A DNA stretch of 64,000 bases. Origin: Eudorina sp. 2006-703-Eu-15. Its lineage: Eukaryota > Chlorophyta > Chlorophyceae > Chlamydomonadales > Volvocaceae. The notes beneath the pieces were generated by a model that worked only from the letters and a program-made list of their open reading frames with translations, had not been told where the DNA came from and did no database searches. The stretch's first letter is position 1. Each line of letters starts with the position of its first letter. The stretch spans positions 1,016,362 to 1,080,361 of the forward strand of contig BDSI01000033.1 of assembly GCA_003117195.1 (NCBI GenBank). Reading direction: 5' to 3'. Position numbers and translations under genes: made by a program. This document shows, in pieces, positions 35,151 to 46,211 of the stretch.

Positions 35151-37077
35151 ATGTCTGCCACGATGCTGCACCAAGGCCGTGTGCTCCAGCCGCGCAGAGC
35201 AACGGCCGGTTGCAACTGGCGGGCTGTCATAATGAGGTGCTCGTTGTCCTCTTGCAAAAGCAGCTTTGCGCGCGTCGGCCGGGTTGCAGCCCGCCCGGCG
35301 CTTGGCAACCTCAAGCCTGCGCGGAGTGCTGTTCGAGCGATGGCCTACGCCACCGATGTATCAGATGATGCTTATATTTGCTTGGTAAGTGCCGCCTATA
35401 CAGGGATCTGCCATGGATCTGCAAGGGTGCATGCCCGAATTGCAGCTCCGAAAGAGGTTGCACCAACATGGAGATTTCAATTTTTCCCTGTCAAACAGGG
35501 TCTGGCACAATGCTTTAGAAAGGCTGGTGGTGGACTGGAGCCAATCCTCGTAATCGAACCGCTGTCCGCGTCGTCCCTGGAATGCCTCGCAAACGGTCAG
35601 TGTGCGCTTTGCGCGGTCGTCGTCTTCGTCAACGATTATGAAGGCAGGCCTTTCATTGCTGACTTGTCCATGCAACTATCGCGCAGGAGCACGCACCTCG
35701 TACAAAGTTGTGACGGGGGTGAGCTTCGGTGACGCTCTGCACCGGAACAGAGACACGCTGCCCGAAGCATTCAGGCAAGCCTCGTCGTAGTTTCCACGCG
35801 ATGGTGTCAAGTCACGGTCAACACCGCTAACGTTTACTCGCCCGTGCGTGACCAGGACCGCGCCGTTCTGCGAGAATTTTGAGTTCCGCTGTGAGGCGGC
35901 CGCTCGGACCTGGCAGCGCCCCCACGCTCAAGACAACCTCATGTGGGTTACCAGCTGGGGATTCGAACTCGCTGGGATTCTGGTATTTACCTAGGATATA
36001 GCATCTCCTGGCACGGTTGGACTGCCAAATTGCACACGTCGCTGCGACTGGCCCTATCTGCACCTGTCATTGCACAAGCAAGCAACTCGACCCACATCGC
36101 ACGTTGTGTGTGTCCCACGCGATCTGGAGCGCAGGGACATCGTTCCATTGGGCAAGATCCGCAGCAACTTCAACTTCAGCCTTGAGGACAAGCGCATTCT
36201 GGTGAGTGCCTGAATCGATTGGCTTGGAGTAGGGTAGGCTGCTTAACTACGGGTCGCGGGTAGGCGGGGGTTGCGCGTGCCGTACTTGTTGCTTGCCTTC
36301 TGCCCAACGGTGATGTCGGAAGGGGACGTCGGAGTGTATTGATACGACGGTTCAAAAGTCAATAGCACGGAGCCCATGTGGCCATACCCTGGTGCCTATA
36401 TGCTAGGGCGACGGCGTTGGTCATCCCTTTGATCGCGTTGAAGTTCATCGCACATGGGTTGCAGCCCGACATGCAGCACATGTCCACGAGTCGCTAATTG
36501 CACCCCTCTGGAAAAAACACACAGAACCTGGAGAACGTCGTCAACGACGCGGACAACATCAAGCAAGACATGTCCATAGACGTGTATGGCCGCAAGAAGG
36601 CCGAGGACCTGAAGGTCAAGCAGGTGTGGATTTGTTTTTGCGTGCGGAGGACGCATGTTTCTGTGTCGGTGGGTGTGCGGATAGTGGGCGATCACATGCT
36701 AGAATACTGTGGCAAAGCCGTTGCTGCCTGCTGCGGGTTCGAAGGGTTGCGGTTTGGGGGTTTGGGTCGCACTCCGACACATGCTTGGACGTTGGACGTT
36801 GATAGCCAGGCCTGCGACCCAAAGTAGCTGTAATGGCTTTTAAGGTGAATGGTTCTTGCTGCGCAATCGTTGAAGGTCTGATTGTTTTGATTAATGATGT
36901 CACAATGGACCCGTGTTTGTTGTCTGCTGGCGTCTCTATGCGGATCGCCTGACACGCTCCGTTCTCGACCCAACTGCGCAGGCAACGGAAGCCGCTGCCG
37001 CCAAGGCCGCGGCGGAGGCGATCACTGCCAAGAAGCAAAAGGAGGAGGACGACTTGGACGCGCTGCTGCTCGCATAA
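35151..37077 (+). CDS. Small basic, probably organelle-targeted protein; identity unknown
   Basis: Supported exons: first 35151-35384, one ending at 36201, then 36525-36623 and 36982-37077 (stop TAA), the last three joined in frame. The N-terminus is Arg/Ser/Ala-rich with RPALGNLKPARSAVRAMAYA, typical of a chloroplast or mitochondrial transit peptide with possible cleavage after AVRA. The conserved-looking core reads DIVPLGKIRSNFNFSLED, then NLENVVNDADNIKQDMS, and an Ala/Lys/Glu helix ending DDLDALLLA. The exon ending at 36201 could start at 35999 (acceptor TTTACCTAG, phase 0, fully open) or further right with a missing exon in between; that is the main doubt. The start could also be Met at 35232. 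I do not recognise the family. Confidence 0.48.
35930..35985 (-). ncRNA. tRNA-like fragment (B-box)
   Basis: The minus strand contains GAGTTCGAATCCC, a near-perfect RNA polymerase III B-box/T-loop. There is no full cloverleaf. It is likely the head of a tRNA-derived SINE or a tRNA relic. Confidence 0.3.
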
Positions 37078-38675
37078 GGGTGCCGTCGCTGCTGGAGACG
37101 GGCGAGTCGAGGCCGCGGTCACGTTTAGGTTAAATCTAGCATCCGGTCTTGTGGTCCTGCGAGGCTCGCATCCGCGTCGCTTGCGATTCTGGTCGTGCAT
37201 ATTATGGAGCAATGAAACCCAATCGTTGGACCTAATCCCAGAGAAGGTAGGCTGCTGTCGCGGCCGAATACGTAATAACCTGCGCTGCAACTGGAGCGCA
37301 GGACTTCGCCTTTGTGTGCAGCAAAGCGAACAGGCTCCTGGTGCGTTTAGAAATGCAACCCGCTGGTGTGTGTGTTATTGCGTCTAACAAGGTGTTTGGT
37401 ATCCCAGTTATTCAAGCGCTCTGCATAACGCACGGGCCACCGGCATTCGTGGGCCTTGTCTGCGTTCGCGGCACGACCGGGCGTGGGCATGTGTGGGTGG
37501 ATGCAGGCTTGCGAAGCATCTGTGACACATGGCGGCGAATTTCACAAAATCACATACTTGGCCTTTCAGGTACTGAGCCGCTAAGTGCCAGCAGTGTAAA
37601 TGAATAATCCCTAGTGCTACAGCGGGCCCCACACCCAAGTGGCATTTCGCATTTGCTGAAGTAGCTGCGTGCGCCTCAACACCTTGCTTTTCAAGAGCCT
37701 TTTTCTGATGCTGATGCGAATGGAGTCTGCCGAGACCGCATGGCACGTCAGCAGTCACCCGACCAGTCCAAGTCCCAGCGTATTCACCGCGTAGCGTTCG
37801 CACTTGCTCGTGGCCTACCCGCTGGTTCTACCCTCATGGCGTACGGGGCCCACCAAGGCCGCCGTACGTGACTCTTACTTAGGGCGCAGGGCCTGCTTAC
37901 TCGCCAGGGCCTGCTTACTCGCCACACAAGCCAAAGTTGTTCCCATCCTACTGGTCATATCCGACACTGGAAGGGGGGATGCGAAAGAACACCTGCCTGC
38001 ATGACACACTTTCCAGGCGCGCCTAGGCGGTGCCGTGCATGCGTGCCCCGTTGCCATAGCTGTCTGGCAGCACAGTGCATCCGCTCGCCGCGTGATCCGC
38101 TGGTGCGAGGCACCCTTGTGGCGCATGTGGCCAGTGTACTCGCACGCGCGGCACGGCGTCAAGGCCGCACACACCACCAGTGGCCCCTCCCACGCCGGCA
38201 GTGCCGGCCCGTTCTCGACCCTGGCCTATGCGTCGCCCGGGGAGACGTGGTGCGGACATCGCAGTCCGCTGACGCCCTGAGCGGCTGAGCCAAGCTGCGC
38301 CGAACATTCGGTCTCTTCACCCACCTTCCACCCCTCTTCACCACCCTCGTTAGCCCTGCGGCCTGCACCTCCTTGCATCCCCACCAGCGATTCGTCCGCC
38401 CACTCCGTCCGGGCCACCAAGCAACACATACAACGGATGCACACGTAATACGGATATGCATGATCTGGACAGCCTCCGCGCAAGCAAAGCCTCACGTAAC
38501 CTGCGTGGCCTGAACCAGCCAGTGGGTGTGCACTACAGGTCTGCATCCAAATGACCGTGACGCCCCGCCTTCCAGTCGCCGTCATACCCGCACACCGTCA
38601 TCGATACACAGCTCACCACACCGCACCGAGACGGGCCGACACTCTCACTCTCTTCCCTCAAATTAAGCTCTAGTG
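37078..38675. other. Convergent intergenic region
   Basis: Between the ends of the small organelle-targeted gene (+) and the uL3 gene (-). A candidate plus-strand polyadenylation signal TGTAA is at 37595-37599. The remainder is mid-GC sequence with short open frames on both strands and no convincing gene. Confidence 0.45.
37595..37599 (+). promoter_or_regulatory. Candidate TGTAA polyadenylation signal
   Basis: About 520 nt after the stop at 37077 and the first plus-strand TGTAA I saw there, so it probably ends the transcript of the 35151-37077 gene. Confidence 0.35.
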
Positions 38676-41088
38676 CTACTCGCCCTTCTTCCACGTAATC
38701 GGGAAGTAATCCGTCTCCTTGACGTACATCAAGTACGGATCCGTCGGGTTGCGGAACACCGTCACCGCGCCGACGTCCGGCGTCGCCGTCACGTCACCCG
38801 GCGCCGGCGCCGCCGCCAGCTCCTCGGCGCTGGGGATGTGGGTCGGGAACGGCACGCCCCAGGTCGCCCGCACACGCGGTGTGGTCCGCCGTGAGTCCCG
38901 CAGGTACACGGACCGACCCTTGGGTCCGGGCACCTGCCCGCGGACGTACACCAGGTTGCGGGCGGTGTCCACCTTGTAGACGAGACAGTGGTGCACAGTG
39001 CGGCGGTCGTCGCCCATGCATCCGGGTAGCTTCTTGCCCTTCCAGACCTTCCCGGGGTCCTGTCGGTTGCCGATGGCGCCGGGGGCGCGGTGCGACAGCG
39101 ACACGCCGTGGGAGGCGGGCTGGCCCTTGAAGCCCCACCGCTTCATCACGCCCTGCCGTCAAGAGAAATTGGAGGGAGGCGTGAGTGCGGAGCGGGACGG
39201 GAAGCAGAGGCGTTGATGCGACGCCGGCGATTATCCCTGTACTACGGAAAGTGCTGGACACCGACCCCAACGCGGGCGATAGAACGGACCCGGACAGGTC
39301 GGTGGTTTGTGAATGTGGGTTTAGCCCGAGGGCGCCCTTGAAAGGAGTACCGTAAGCAGTCGGGCGGTTGGGCACACGATCCCAGCCTACTACGCTTATG
39401 GCCAACTGTTTTAAAGGCGACCTGCGGAAACTCCCCCGGCGGCCCCGCGCCCCTCCCCGTCCTCCGCCCCCACCAGCGCCCACCTGGAAGCCCTTATACT
39501 TGGTCCAGCCAGTGACGTCCACCCTCTGCCCCGCCACGAAGTGCGCCGCCGTGATGTGGGTCCCCACCGGCAGCAGCGCATCCTCACTGACCGGCCACTC
39601 CGCCACCAGTTTCTTGAACGGCAGACCCATCTGGGGTGGCATCACGGGAGCGGGTGCGGGAGAGGGTGCGGGTGCGGGTCATAACACATATGGGCACTTC
39701 GATTGCTTGCGTGGACGCACGCAATGCCCTACACGCAACTTGGGGAAATGCGAGTGTACGGCGTGGCGCCCCTCGCGCCGTGTCCATCCGAGCACGCGGC
39801 CCTAGCCAGCCACGACAGGCACGTACCGGGGCAGCCCGGCCCAGCCCGTCGGCCCACGGCCTCCTCCCCCGCACCCCAGGGCCCCTCTATTGGGTCTCCC
39901 TTCATTCAGGTGGTCAACACAGCCCCTCTCGCCCCACCTTGAGGAAGAACCCCGCCTCCGAGGGCGACATGCACTTCTGGCGCTTGTGCCCCGCCCCCAG
40001 CATCACGGCAGTGCGGCCGTGCACCTCCTTCCGCTTGATGTCCACCACCTGGGGCCGCGGAGCGAGAGGGGTAGGATAAAAATCCTCACACCCCAAGGGA
40101 TGGGATGGAAGTGTCGGCCGCTTAGCGACCGCGGCAACGATAGCGCGTGGCTTTACAGCAGCAGTGTGTGTGGCAGCCGAGGAAACTTCGGCTGGCGCTG
40201 ATCGCCTTTGCGGCTCGACACTAACAAATGAGTCATCCAACAATAGCAGTGGTATGCACGTTGCGCACGGCACGCACGGAGAGTCATCGCTGTGCCCCAT
40301 CGGCATGCCCGGTGGGCCGCACGCTGCCAGCAGGGAGCAGGTCGGGAGTGCGGTGAGGAGGTGAAGAGGATTGGGGGCACAGCGGAGGCGCGGCCCCTCT
40401 GCTCGATGTGGCAACTCTATGGCTTTCATGGCCACCGAGGTTTATAGCCAGGTTAGTGAAAGAGAAAGGTTCTCCATTCGGCCTGGTCGCCGCCCTCCCT
40501 CGAGCCGCCCACCTGGCACTCATCGATCCACAGGACGGTGAGGGGCACCCGGACGCCGTGCTCATCCCACTCTTGGGTCATGCCCGCCTTGGTCGCAATG
40601 CACCCCACGCGCAGTGAGGTGTCCGTCAGGGGCCGTTTCTCCAATGTGGGGGCCGGGGCAGGGGGCGGAGCGCTCTGGCGCTGCTCCTGGATCTTCTCCC
40701 GCACAAGGTCCGCGATGGGTTGGGGCAGCGAGAAGCGGCGCTTGGGGGGCGAGTAGGCTAGGGAGCGGCGCTGCTGGAGCTGCAGGCTGTGGCTCAGGCT
40801 GGACAGTGGGGGTGCGGGCGGCGAGGTCCGGTTGCGCGTGATATCTGGTGCCCCTTCCGACGTGCTGGCGTACAGATGGCTCCGAGCCCGGCTGCCATCC
40901 GATTCGGATGCATCAAGAGTCGTCGCAACGGATCCGAGTCTGTCTGTGGTAACCTTGGTACAGTCACTGTAGTACGCGACACCGTCGCCTAGCCCTGTCA
41001 CAAGCGACCTCCCGGCAATCAACTGTTCGCAAGCCTGAGATCGTTGGACGGCCGCCACAAAGGCGCCTCTGGCCAATTTACTTAACAT
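38676..41088 (-). CDS. MRPL3: Mitochondrial large-subunit ribosomal protein uL3
   Basis: Four minus-strand exons, 436 aa: 41088-40513, 40048-39938, 39630-39484, 39152-38676; all join in phase 0. uL3 is an early-assembling protein of the large ribosomal subunit near the peptidyl-transferase centre. Family signatures: [15 protein letters not shown] at the start of the domain, [30 protein letters not shown] joined to [27 protein letters not shown], and [13 protein letters not shown]. The wording of these motifs fits the mitochondrial rather than the cytosolic or plastid form. About 150 residues precede the domain; they begin [18 protein letters not shown], a good mitochondrial presequence, followed by a Ser/Pro-rich spacer. 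The C-terminal tail after RSVYLRDS is an extension of about 65 residues ending WKKGE. Confidence 0.93.
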
Positions 41089-41368
41089 TACTTATCGTGA
41101 TCTATGCTCTTCCGGCAACAGACTCAGGAGTATGCAAGCCGCCCTACATCAGCGAAATGTCATCAAAACACGAGACATTCGTAATAGTCGGAAAGCGAAA
41201 TACCTCAAGCTTTATTTAGGCATTCGTTTGGCCTCGGGAACGAAGGTTGGCCCAGTCGGTCCGTCGTGCACGTTTACCGTACTTGTCAACTCGCAACGTT
41301 GACACTGCTGATAGGCAATCGTGTACAGTGCTTATCTGGATCATACAATACGCTATTCTAAGCTACAC
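41089..41368. promoter_or_regulatory. Short divergent promoter, uL3 / membrane protein
   Basis: Only 280 bp separate the uL3 start codon from the proposed start of the plus-strand gene, so this AT-richer interval should serve as a bidirectional promoter. No specific element was recognised. Confidence 0.4.
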
Positions 41369-42879
41369 ATGCGGCCTCTCAGAGCCCCATCTGCTGTTGT
41401 CCCGTGTAGTAAAAATGGTGTCGAGACCAAATTGCCGTCAAACATCCTCTCTAAGGTTACACCGAACTTTATCCAATACCGTGTCATTGCCGTCAATAAT
41501 GTTGCAAGTCATCAGGGCTGCAAGAATCCTCAACTAGGTCGGCGCGCGCACGGGCGCGCCGCCGCTGCAACCCCGTTGGATGACGTGGCCACCACCTCCC
41601 CTGGAGAAGGCTCAACTGGCGACGGGTTCCCGGGTGTGGGTGGAGGTGGAGGTGGCGGTGGAGCCCGATTGGGTGGTGGTGGTGGTGGACAGAGCGATGC
41701 ATCCCAACCGCCTGTCCCGTCGTCCAACTACCCAATGTGGCTGCGGGTACGTGTCGCGCCCCCCCCCAAATTGCCGCCTGAGCCTGCTGCCCATCTGGAT
41801 TCCCCAGCAACGGTAGCCGGATCGTCCAAACCATCCGGCCTCTTCCACTTGTCACCAGCCGAACATGCGCGGCTCATAACAGCGCAGCCGCTTTGCCAGG
41901 CTGACGGCAAGTGACAGGAGCTGGATGGCGTGTGGCTATCACAGAAACGCAAATGCTTTTACGCTACTGCTATTGCTGCTGCTGCCCGCTCCCTGACGTG
42001 GCTGCTACTGCTGCCGCTCGGTGCTGTCAGGTCTGGCTGATTGCCTGCGGGGCGATCTACTGGCTTCTGCTGCGGCCGCGGTTGTTCGAGGAGCGCGAGG
42101 CGCGGCGGCAGCACTTGGAGCGGGAGGCGGCGGAGCTGCAGCGGTACGAGGACGACTGGGACAAGTGAGTGAAGTGGAGCGTAGGGGAGGGGAGGGGAGC
42201 GGGTGGTGGGCCGGAATGAGTCAATTGGGGTGGAAATAGACTGCAATAGCGTGGGACTTGGCTGTCGTAGACCACAGCCAAGTGGGTCGAGGCTAGGGTA
42301 TGTCCGCGCGCTCTACACCCTCCTACACCACCGTGTAGGAGGGTGTAGAGCGCGCGGACATACCCTAGCCTGGTGTGAAAATCGGATCGGCTGCTGCTCG
42401 GTGGTCGTCACCGTGTGTGGTTGCCTGGTGTAGCTCCGCACGTGCGACCCGTTCCGCACACCTTCGCACGTGCTGCCATAGTGAGGAAACCCGCGGGTGT
42501 TTGCAGTGTCGAGGTTGTTGGCGGACGCGTCTGGTGCGGTTTCTGTTTTTTGCTTCGCTCTCCGCTGTGGGTTGTCTGAATTCCACTATCGTTGGCTAAT
42601 GTGGGAAGATCTCGGGTCCGATGGTTTGAACCTCTTACACGTCGACTGGTGTAAACCTGTAACGGCGATTGGTTTAAGTATAAGGTTTAAATAAGTAGCG
42701 GTCCCCGAATTTACCCCCGCAGACTGGTGGCGCATTACGCCGCCACGACGGAGGGTGCGGGCGAGGGAGCGGCCCCCGAGGGCTTCGAGGAGCAAAGAGG
42801 GCGAGAGCGTCGCCCCAGTCGTCGGTCTGGAGGGGCCGGTGGCCGGGACGACGGTGGCAGCGGCAGCGACAGCGAGTAG
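41369..42879 (+). CDS. Small single-pass membrane protein, function unknown
   Basis: Three exons: 41369-41746, 42031-42164, 42723-42879 (TAG), about 222 aa, all phases consistent. Residues about 122-140 (MWLR then VWLIACGAIYWLLL) form one transmembrane helix. It is followed by a charged, probably coiled helix with FEEREARRQHLEREAAELQRY and an acidic/Gly-Ser tail. The N-terminal half is low-complexity (Gly-rich [17 protein letters not shown]). The last two exons are convincing; the start is not, since the frame is open upstream of the chosen ATG and exon 1 could be partly 5' UTR. The second intron holds a perfect 39-bp inverted repeat. No family recognised. Confidence 0.52.
42290..42371 (+). 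repeat. Perfect 39-bp inverted repeat, 4-nt loop
   Basis: Left arm 42290-42328 and right arm 42333-42371 are exact reverse complements around the loop CACC. The transcript of the host intron would fold into a 39-bp perfect hairpin. Arms begin AGGCTAGGGTATGTCC. It could be a MITE-like palindrome or an intronic small-RNA precursor. Confidence 0.95.
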
Positions 42880-43005
42880 GGAAGCAACGGCAGCGGCGGC
42901 TACGCGGAGGAGTCGTGGGCGGCTTCCGCTGCGCGGCATGCTGGCCGGCGGCATTAAGGGGGATGGTCAGCTCGACTCGGAAGGCCTTGAGTGCGCTATA
43001 ACAGG

Positions 43006-43041
43006 AACGGTGGAGGCCGCCATATGGCGGCATCCACCGTT
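43006..43041 (+). repeat. 36-bp near-perfect palindrome
   Basis: The two halves (AACGGTGGAGGCCGCCAT and its reverse complement) differ at one position. It lies about 130 bp after the stop of the membrane-protein gene. Confidence 0.92.
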
Positions 43042-43050
43042 GCACCGGCA

Positions 43051-43080
43051 TACACCAGGACGATGCATCGTCCTGGTGTA
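43051..43080 (+). repeat. Perfect 30-bp palindrome
   Basis: TACACCAGGACGATG followed directly by its exact reverse complement, only 9 bp after the preceding palindrome. The pair would form two stacked hairpins in the 3' UTR or intergenic RNA. Confidence 0.95.
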
Positions 43081-43419
43081 CGACCAGTAATACCAGCACG
43101 CCGTCATCCGTATGCTGAACGCCGGACCATCCATGGCGGAGATGGGGAAAATTTATTAGGCTTCTGAATTAAAAATAAATGTCCAACACTGACCAAGACG
43201 CCTGCATCACTGAGGCCACGCGACCCTTCAATCCACATGCAGGTAGGTTTAGGTGCTCGTGCCCTGACTGAGTGCGCATGCGGATTGTGCACGCGTGCAG
43301 CGGGCGCGTTGGTCCGGCGAAGTTGCGACTATCAGTAGAGGGCCGCAACCGCAACTCGCACGTTTAGGTTGCAATGTGCGAGGCCGGCCCTGACCAGCTG
43401 GCCAGCGCCATAATCCCAG

Positions 43420-44489
43420 GATCACGTGCGCGACGTGTATGCGGTGGTGAAGGCGGCCTTGCTTGAGCAGATGCGGGCCATCCGCATTGTTGTACATGGA
43501 TGCGCACATAAGCAATTCATCAGCGTGACACGACCTTACATATATCCGCAGGTCCATTGTGTCGGCGGCTCGTTCCGGGCCGCGGAGCTAGCGCCTGCAA
43601 GCATACGGCGCGGCCCTCCTGAAGATTTCGTTTCTTCAACCCTGCAACCGACAGGGATTGGCATGTGGTTCTCTGGGCGCTGACGCCGAACCTCGTCCCT
43701 GCTGCTTGGGGATTCGGGGGTTCAGGCAGCCGAAGGCCGTTCGGGGAGATGAAGGCCCTGTATATGTATATGGGTGGCAGTCATGTCGTCTTTGGAGGCT
43801 TTCATCCAGGGGTGTGGCCCCATATGTGTGCTCTCGGCACGGGCCGGGGGCCACGTACACCTGCAGGCTGAAACGGCTACGTACCGTGAGACGTTAATGG
43901 TGTGCTGTCTGGCGTTAGTTATTGCCGGAATGGAGACCGCTGCCTTGGGGCCAGGGTGTTGTGTCAGAATGCGCTCTGTCGCTCTCGTGGGGCAAGCAAC
44001 CTGTACCTCCCTGACAAGGAGGCCCCTGCCGGCAGGGGCGGGATGGAGATAGACATCCTGCTGTTATATATGCGGTTGAAGCAGGTATGTGGATAGATAG
44101 ATGGGCCGAGTGCGTTACAATCCCGGTTCCCTCCCCGCCAAGTGATTCGGCGGGTCTGGCGCGGTTTCCAGGACAGGCAATCCTGGCGCGCTGGTAACCT
44201 GGCGTGTTGGCCGGTATGCATATGGCTGCATGACCCCCCCGCGGGTGATGGAGGATGGGTGCGCGCGCAGTCCTTGGTAGGGGTTGATGAGATGAGGCGC
44301 CTACGAGCATACGTCTATCTGGGCCCGTTGGAACACCCGGTCGGCGGGATTCGGGTCCACCTTGTAACGGTTACATTACAATACCGTACATCGAATTCGA
44401 CGTCCACTTCACCAAGGCCCACCCTGGATGGGACATACATTTATACATCGACCGTTTTTTTAAGCAAGGCAACCTCCGTACGTACATAG
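43420..44489 (+). CDS. Possible exons of an unidentified gene
   Basis: Three segments look coding. 43420-43491 follows an acceptor and reads DHVRDVYAVVKAALLEQMRA. 43968-44084 is flanked by CAG and GTATGT and reads NLYLPDKEAP then GGMEIDILLLYMRLKQ. Near 44390-44489 a frame reads YIEFDVHFTKAHPGWDIHLY and ends in a stop. An open frame at 44172-44360 includes AYVYLGPLEHPVGGIRV. I could not join them into one phase-consistent gene or recognise the family, so this may be a decayed gene. GC content is lower than in the genes to the left. Confidence 0.27.
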
Positions 44490-45555
44490 TAGTGAGGTAA
44501 GCAGGGGCAAGCAATAGCAAGCAAGCTTCACCATACAACCACATATACAAAAGGCCAAGCAAACGATTGCGGTATTTCAATCTTTGGCACGGCAGCAACA
44601 AAAGAATGCCAAGCAATGCGTCCGTTCAGGCTATCGATGGTCGGTCATCAAATTAGCTCGCTTGTACATGTGCGCGCGCAATAATCAACTCGCTCGGCTG
44701 ACACGCAAATGAAGCAATACTGAACTTCGCGAGTGCCCTTGCGTTACGGCGGGCTTGACTCCTGCCTGCTGCTAACCGCGTGCAACGAAACCCGCCCGGG
44801 CGGGCTTGGCTTCGTTCCAGCATAACATCAGCAGCAGCCGCCGTACGTTGAATGGATGTCTATTTTTCTTAGATCTCGGGATGACGACGTTTCCAAGCGT
44901 GAGCGCTCAACACCTACGTACCTCATGGCTCATGCTAGCTACGCACTCATGCGTGCGGCGGGTCGGTACATATCACTATCTCAAAGGCAGGGCGGGCTCA
45001 AGTATCACGCAACATCCTATCGCCCATACATCTATCCATCAATCTATCCAATGGATGGCACGCACGGATGCATGGACTTCGCTCGCGGATTCGATAGATG
45101 ATGACAACAACAGACATCCGATGTTGAGTCAACACCGCCAGATGGGAATACCCCATGAACTCTACTGAAAGCTTAGCCTGCGTTTCGGCAGGTCCCGTTC
45201 CCTGTACAACGAAGGTGGCACTCATACAACGGCCCTGTGACGAATGAACACCGTTGCGTGCACGCGTACATGGATACAAGCCCGCCCCGCGCCTTCGCTC
45301 GGTCCCATCCATCTATCAATATTACTGTCCCTGGGACAGACATGCGTAGCTAGGATAGATCCCCTCCTCGATTCTGCTGATGCTAGCTACGTACGTCCGC
45401 CGTACGTCGTGCAAAGTCACGCACTACAAAGCTAGGAAGCGAGCGAGCGCGCGGAGGCGGGTTACTGCAGTAGTAAAGCCGCGAGCTTCTCCCATCACCG
45501 ATAAAGCGACGCAGGGTGTATGCAGGGCTGCAATGGACGAACGTACCCGCTGCGG
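44490..45555. other. No supported gene
   Basis: Mixed-composition DNA with frequent CGTAC/GTACG words and short open frames on both strands. No splice-consistent exon or repeat family was identified. Confidence 0.4.
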
Positions 45556-46211
45556 TCAATCCATGAGTCCATAGACGCTGGCTCGGGTCACCGCTTCGGT
45601 CCAAATGCCGGATGCCCATAGGGTGTTCACCTCCTTTTGCAAATCGACCAAGATACAGTCAGCCAACTGTCCGTTGAGGGCTTCCTCCGCCTCGGGGGAA
45701 CTTGTGAAGTCTTCAGGGTCATCAAACATGGTCTCGAAGCCCTCGGCAGCAGTCTGCTGCATCGCCGTTGGCCTGTGTCCCCCAGCGGCAGGGCAGCAGG
45801 ACCGGAAGGTGGCAACCCAAACGGCTCTGCCGGCTGCTGCTGCTGCTGCTGGCATGGCAGCAGGGACGCAAGGGATGCAGGTCCCTGTGGTTGAAAGTCG
45901 CCGGCGTGTTGCTGCGGCGGCCAGGAGGAGCCCTGTGTCAGCGCTGCCCCATACACGGCGGCGGGCATCTGTTGCTGCAGTGAGAACATGTGGCCCTCGC
46001 CGCAGGCGTGCGTAGAAGCCGCCGCCACCGCCTGGCCTGCGGCTGCTGCGGCTGCGGCGGCTGCTGTTGCGTGTCCTGAATTGGCTGTTCCAAATGCTCC
46101 AAATGCTCCAAATGCTCCAAATGCCCCGTATGCGCCAAATGCTCCGAAGCATTCTGCGGGCATGGGTTTATTTGAAGTCATCAGCAGCTGCACGCAGCTG
46201 CTGCCAGCCAT
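45556..46211 (-). CDS. Gln/Phe-Gly-rich protein with a frame break
   Basis: The minus strand opens at ATG 46211 (MAGSSCVQLLMTSNKPM) and runs through FGAFGAYGAFGA repeats, an Ala tract and Gln-rich stretches (QQQQQQPAEPFG). About 45,780-45,810 the likely coding frame changes. Downstream a second frame reads MQQTAAEGFETMFDDPED, then EEALNGQLADCILVDLQKEV, and ends VYGLMD at 45556. The second part is strongly gene-like. The shift could be a 1-nt frameshift, or a 44-nt intron with GT at TTTGG|GTTGCC and acceptor GGGACACAG, which would restore phase but is unusually short. Low-complexity composition suggests a transcriptional regulator or RNA-binding scaffold, unproven. Confidence 0.42.
46085..46150 (-). 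repeat. 9-bp coding tandem repeat (FGA)n
   Basis: Tandem CCAAATGCT-type units (plus strand) encode Phe-Gly-Ala/Tyr-Gly-Ala repeats in the minus-strand Gln-rich protein. Confidence 0.85.
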
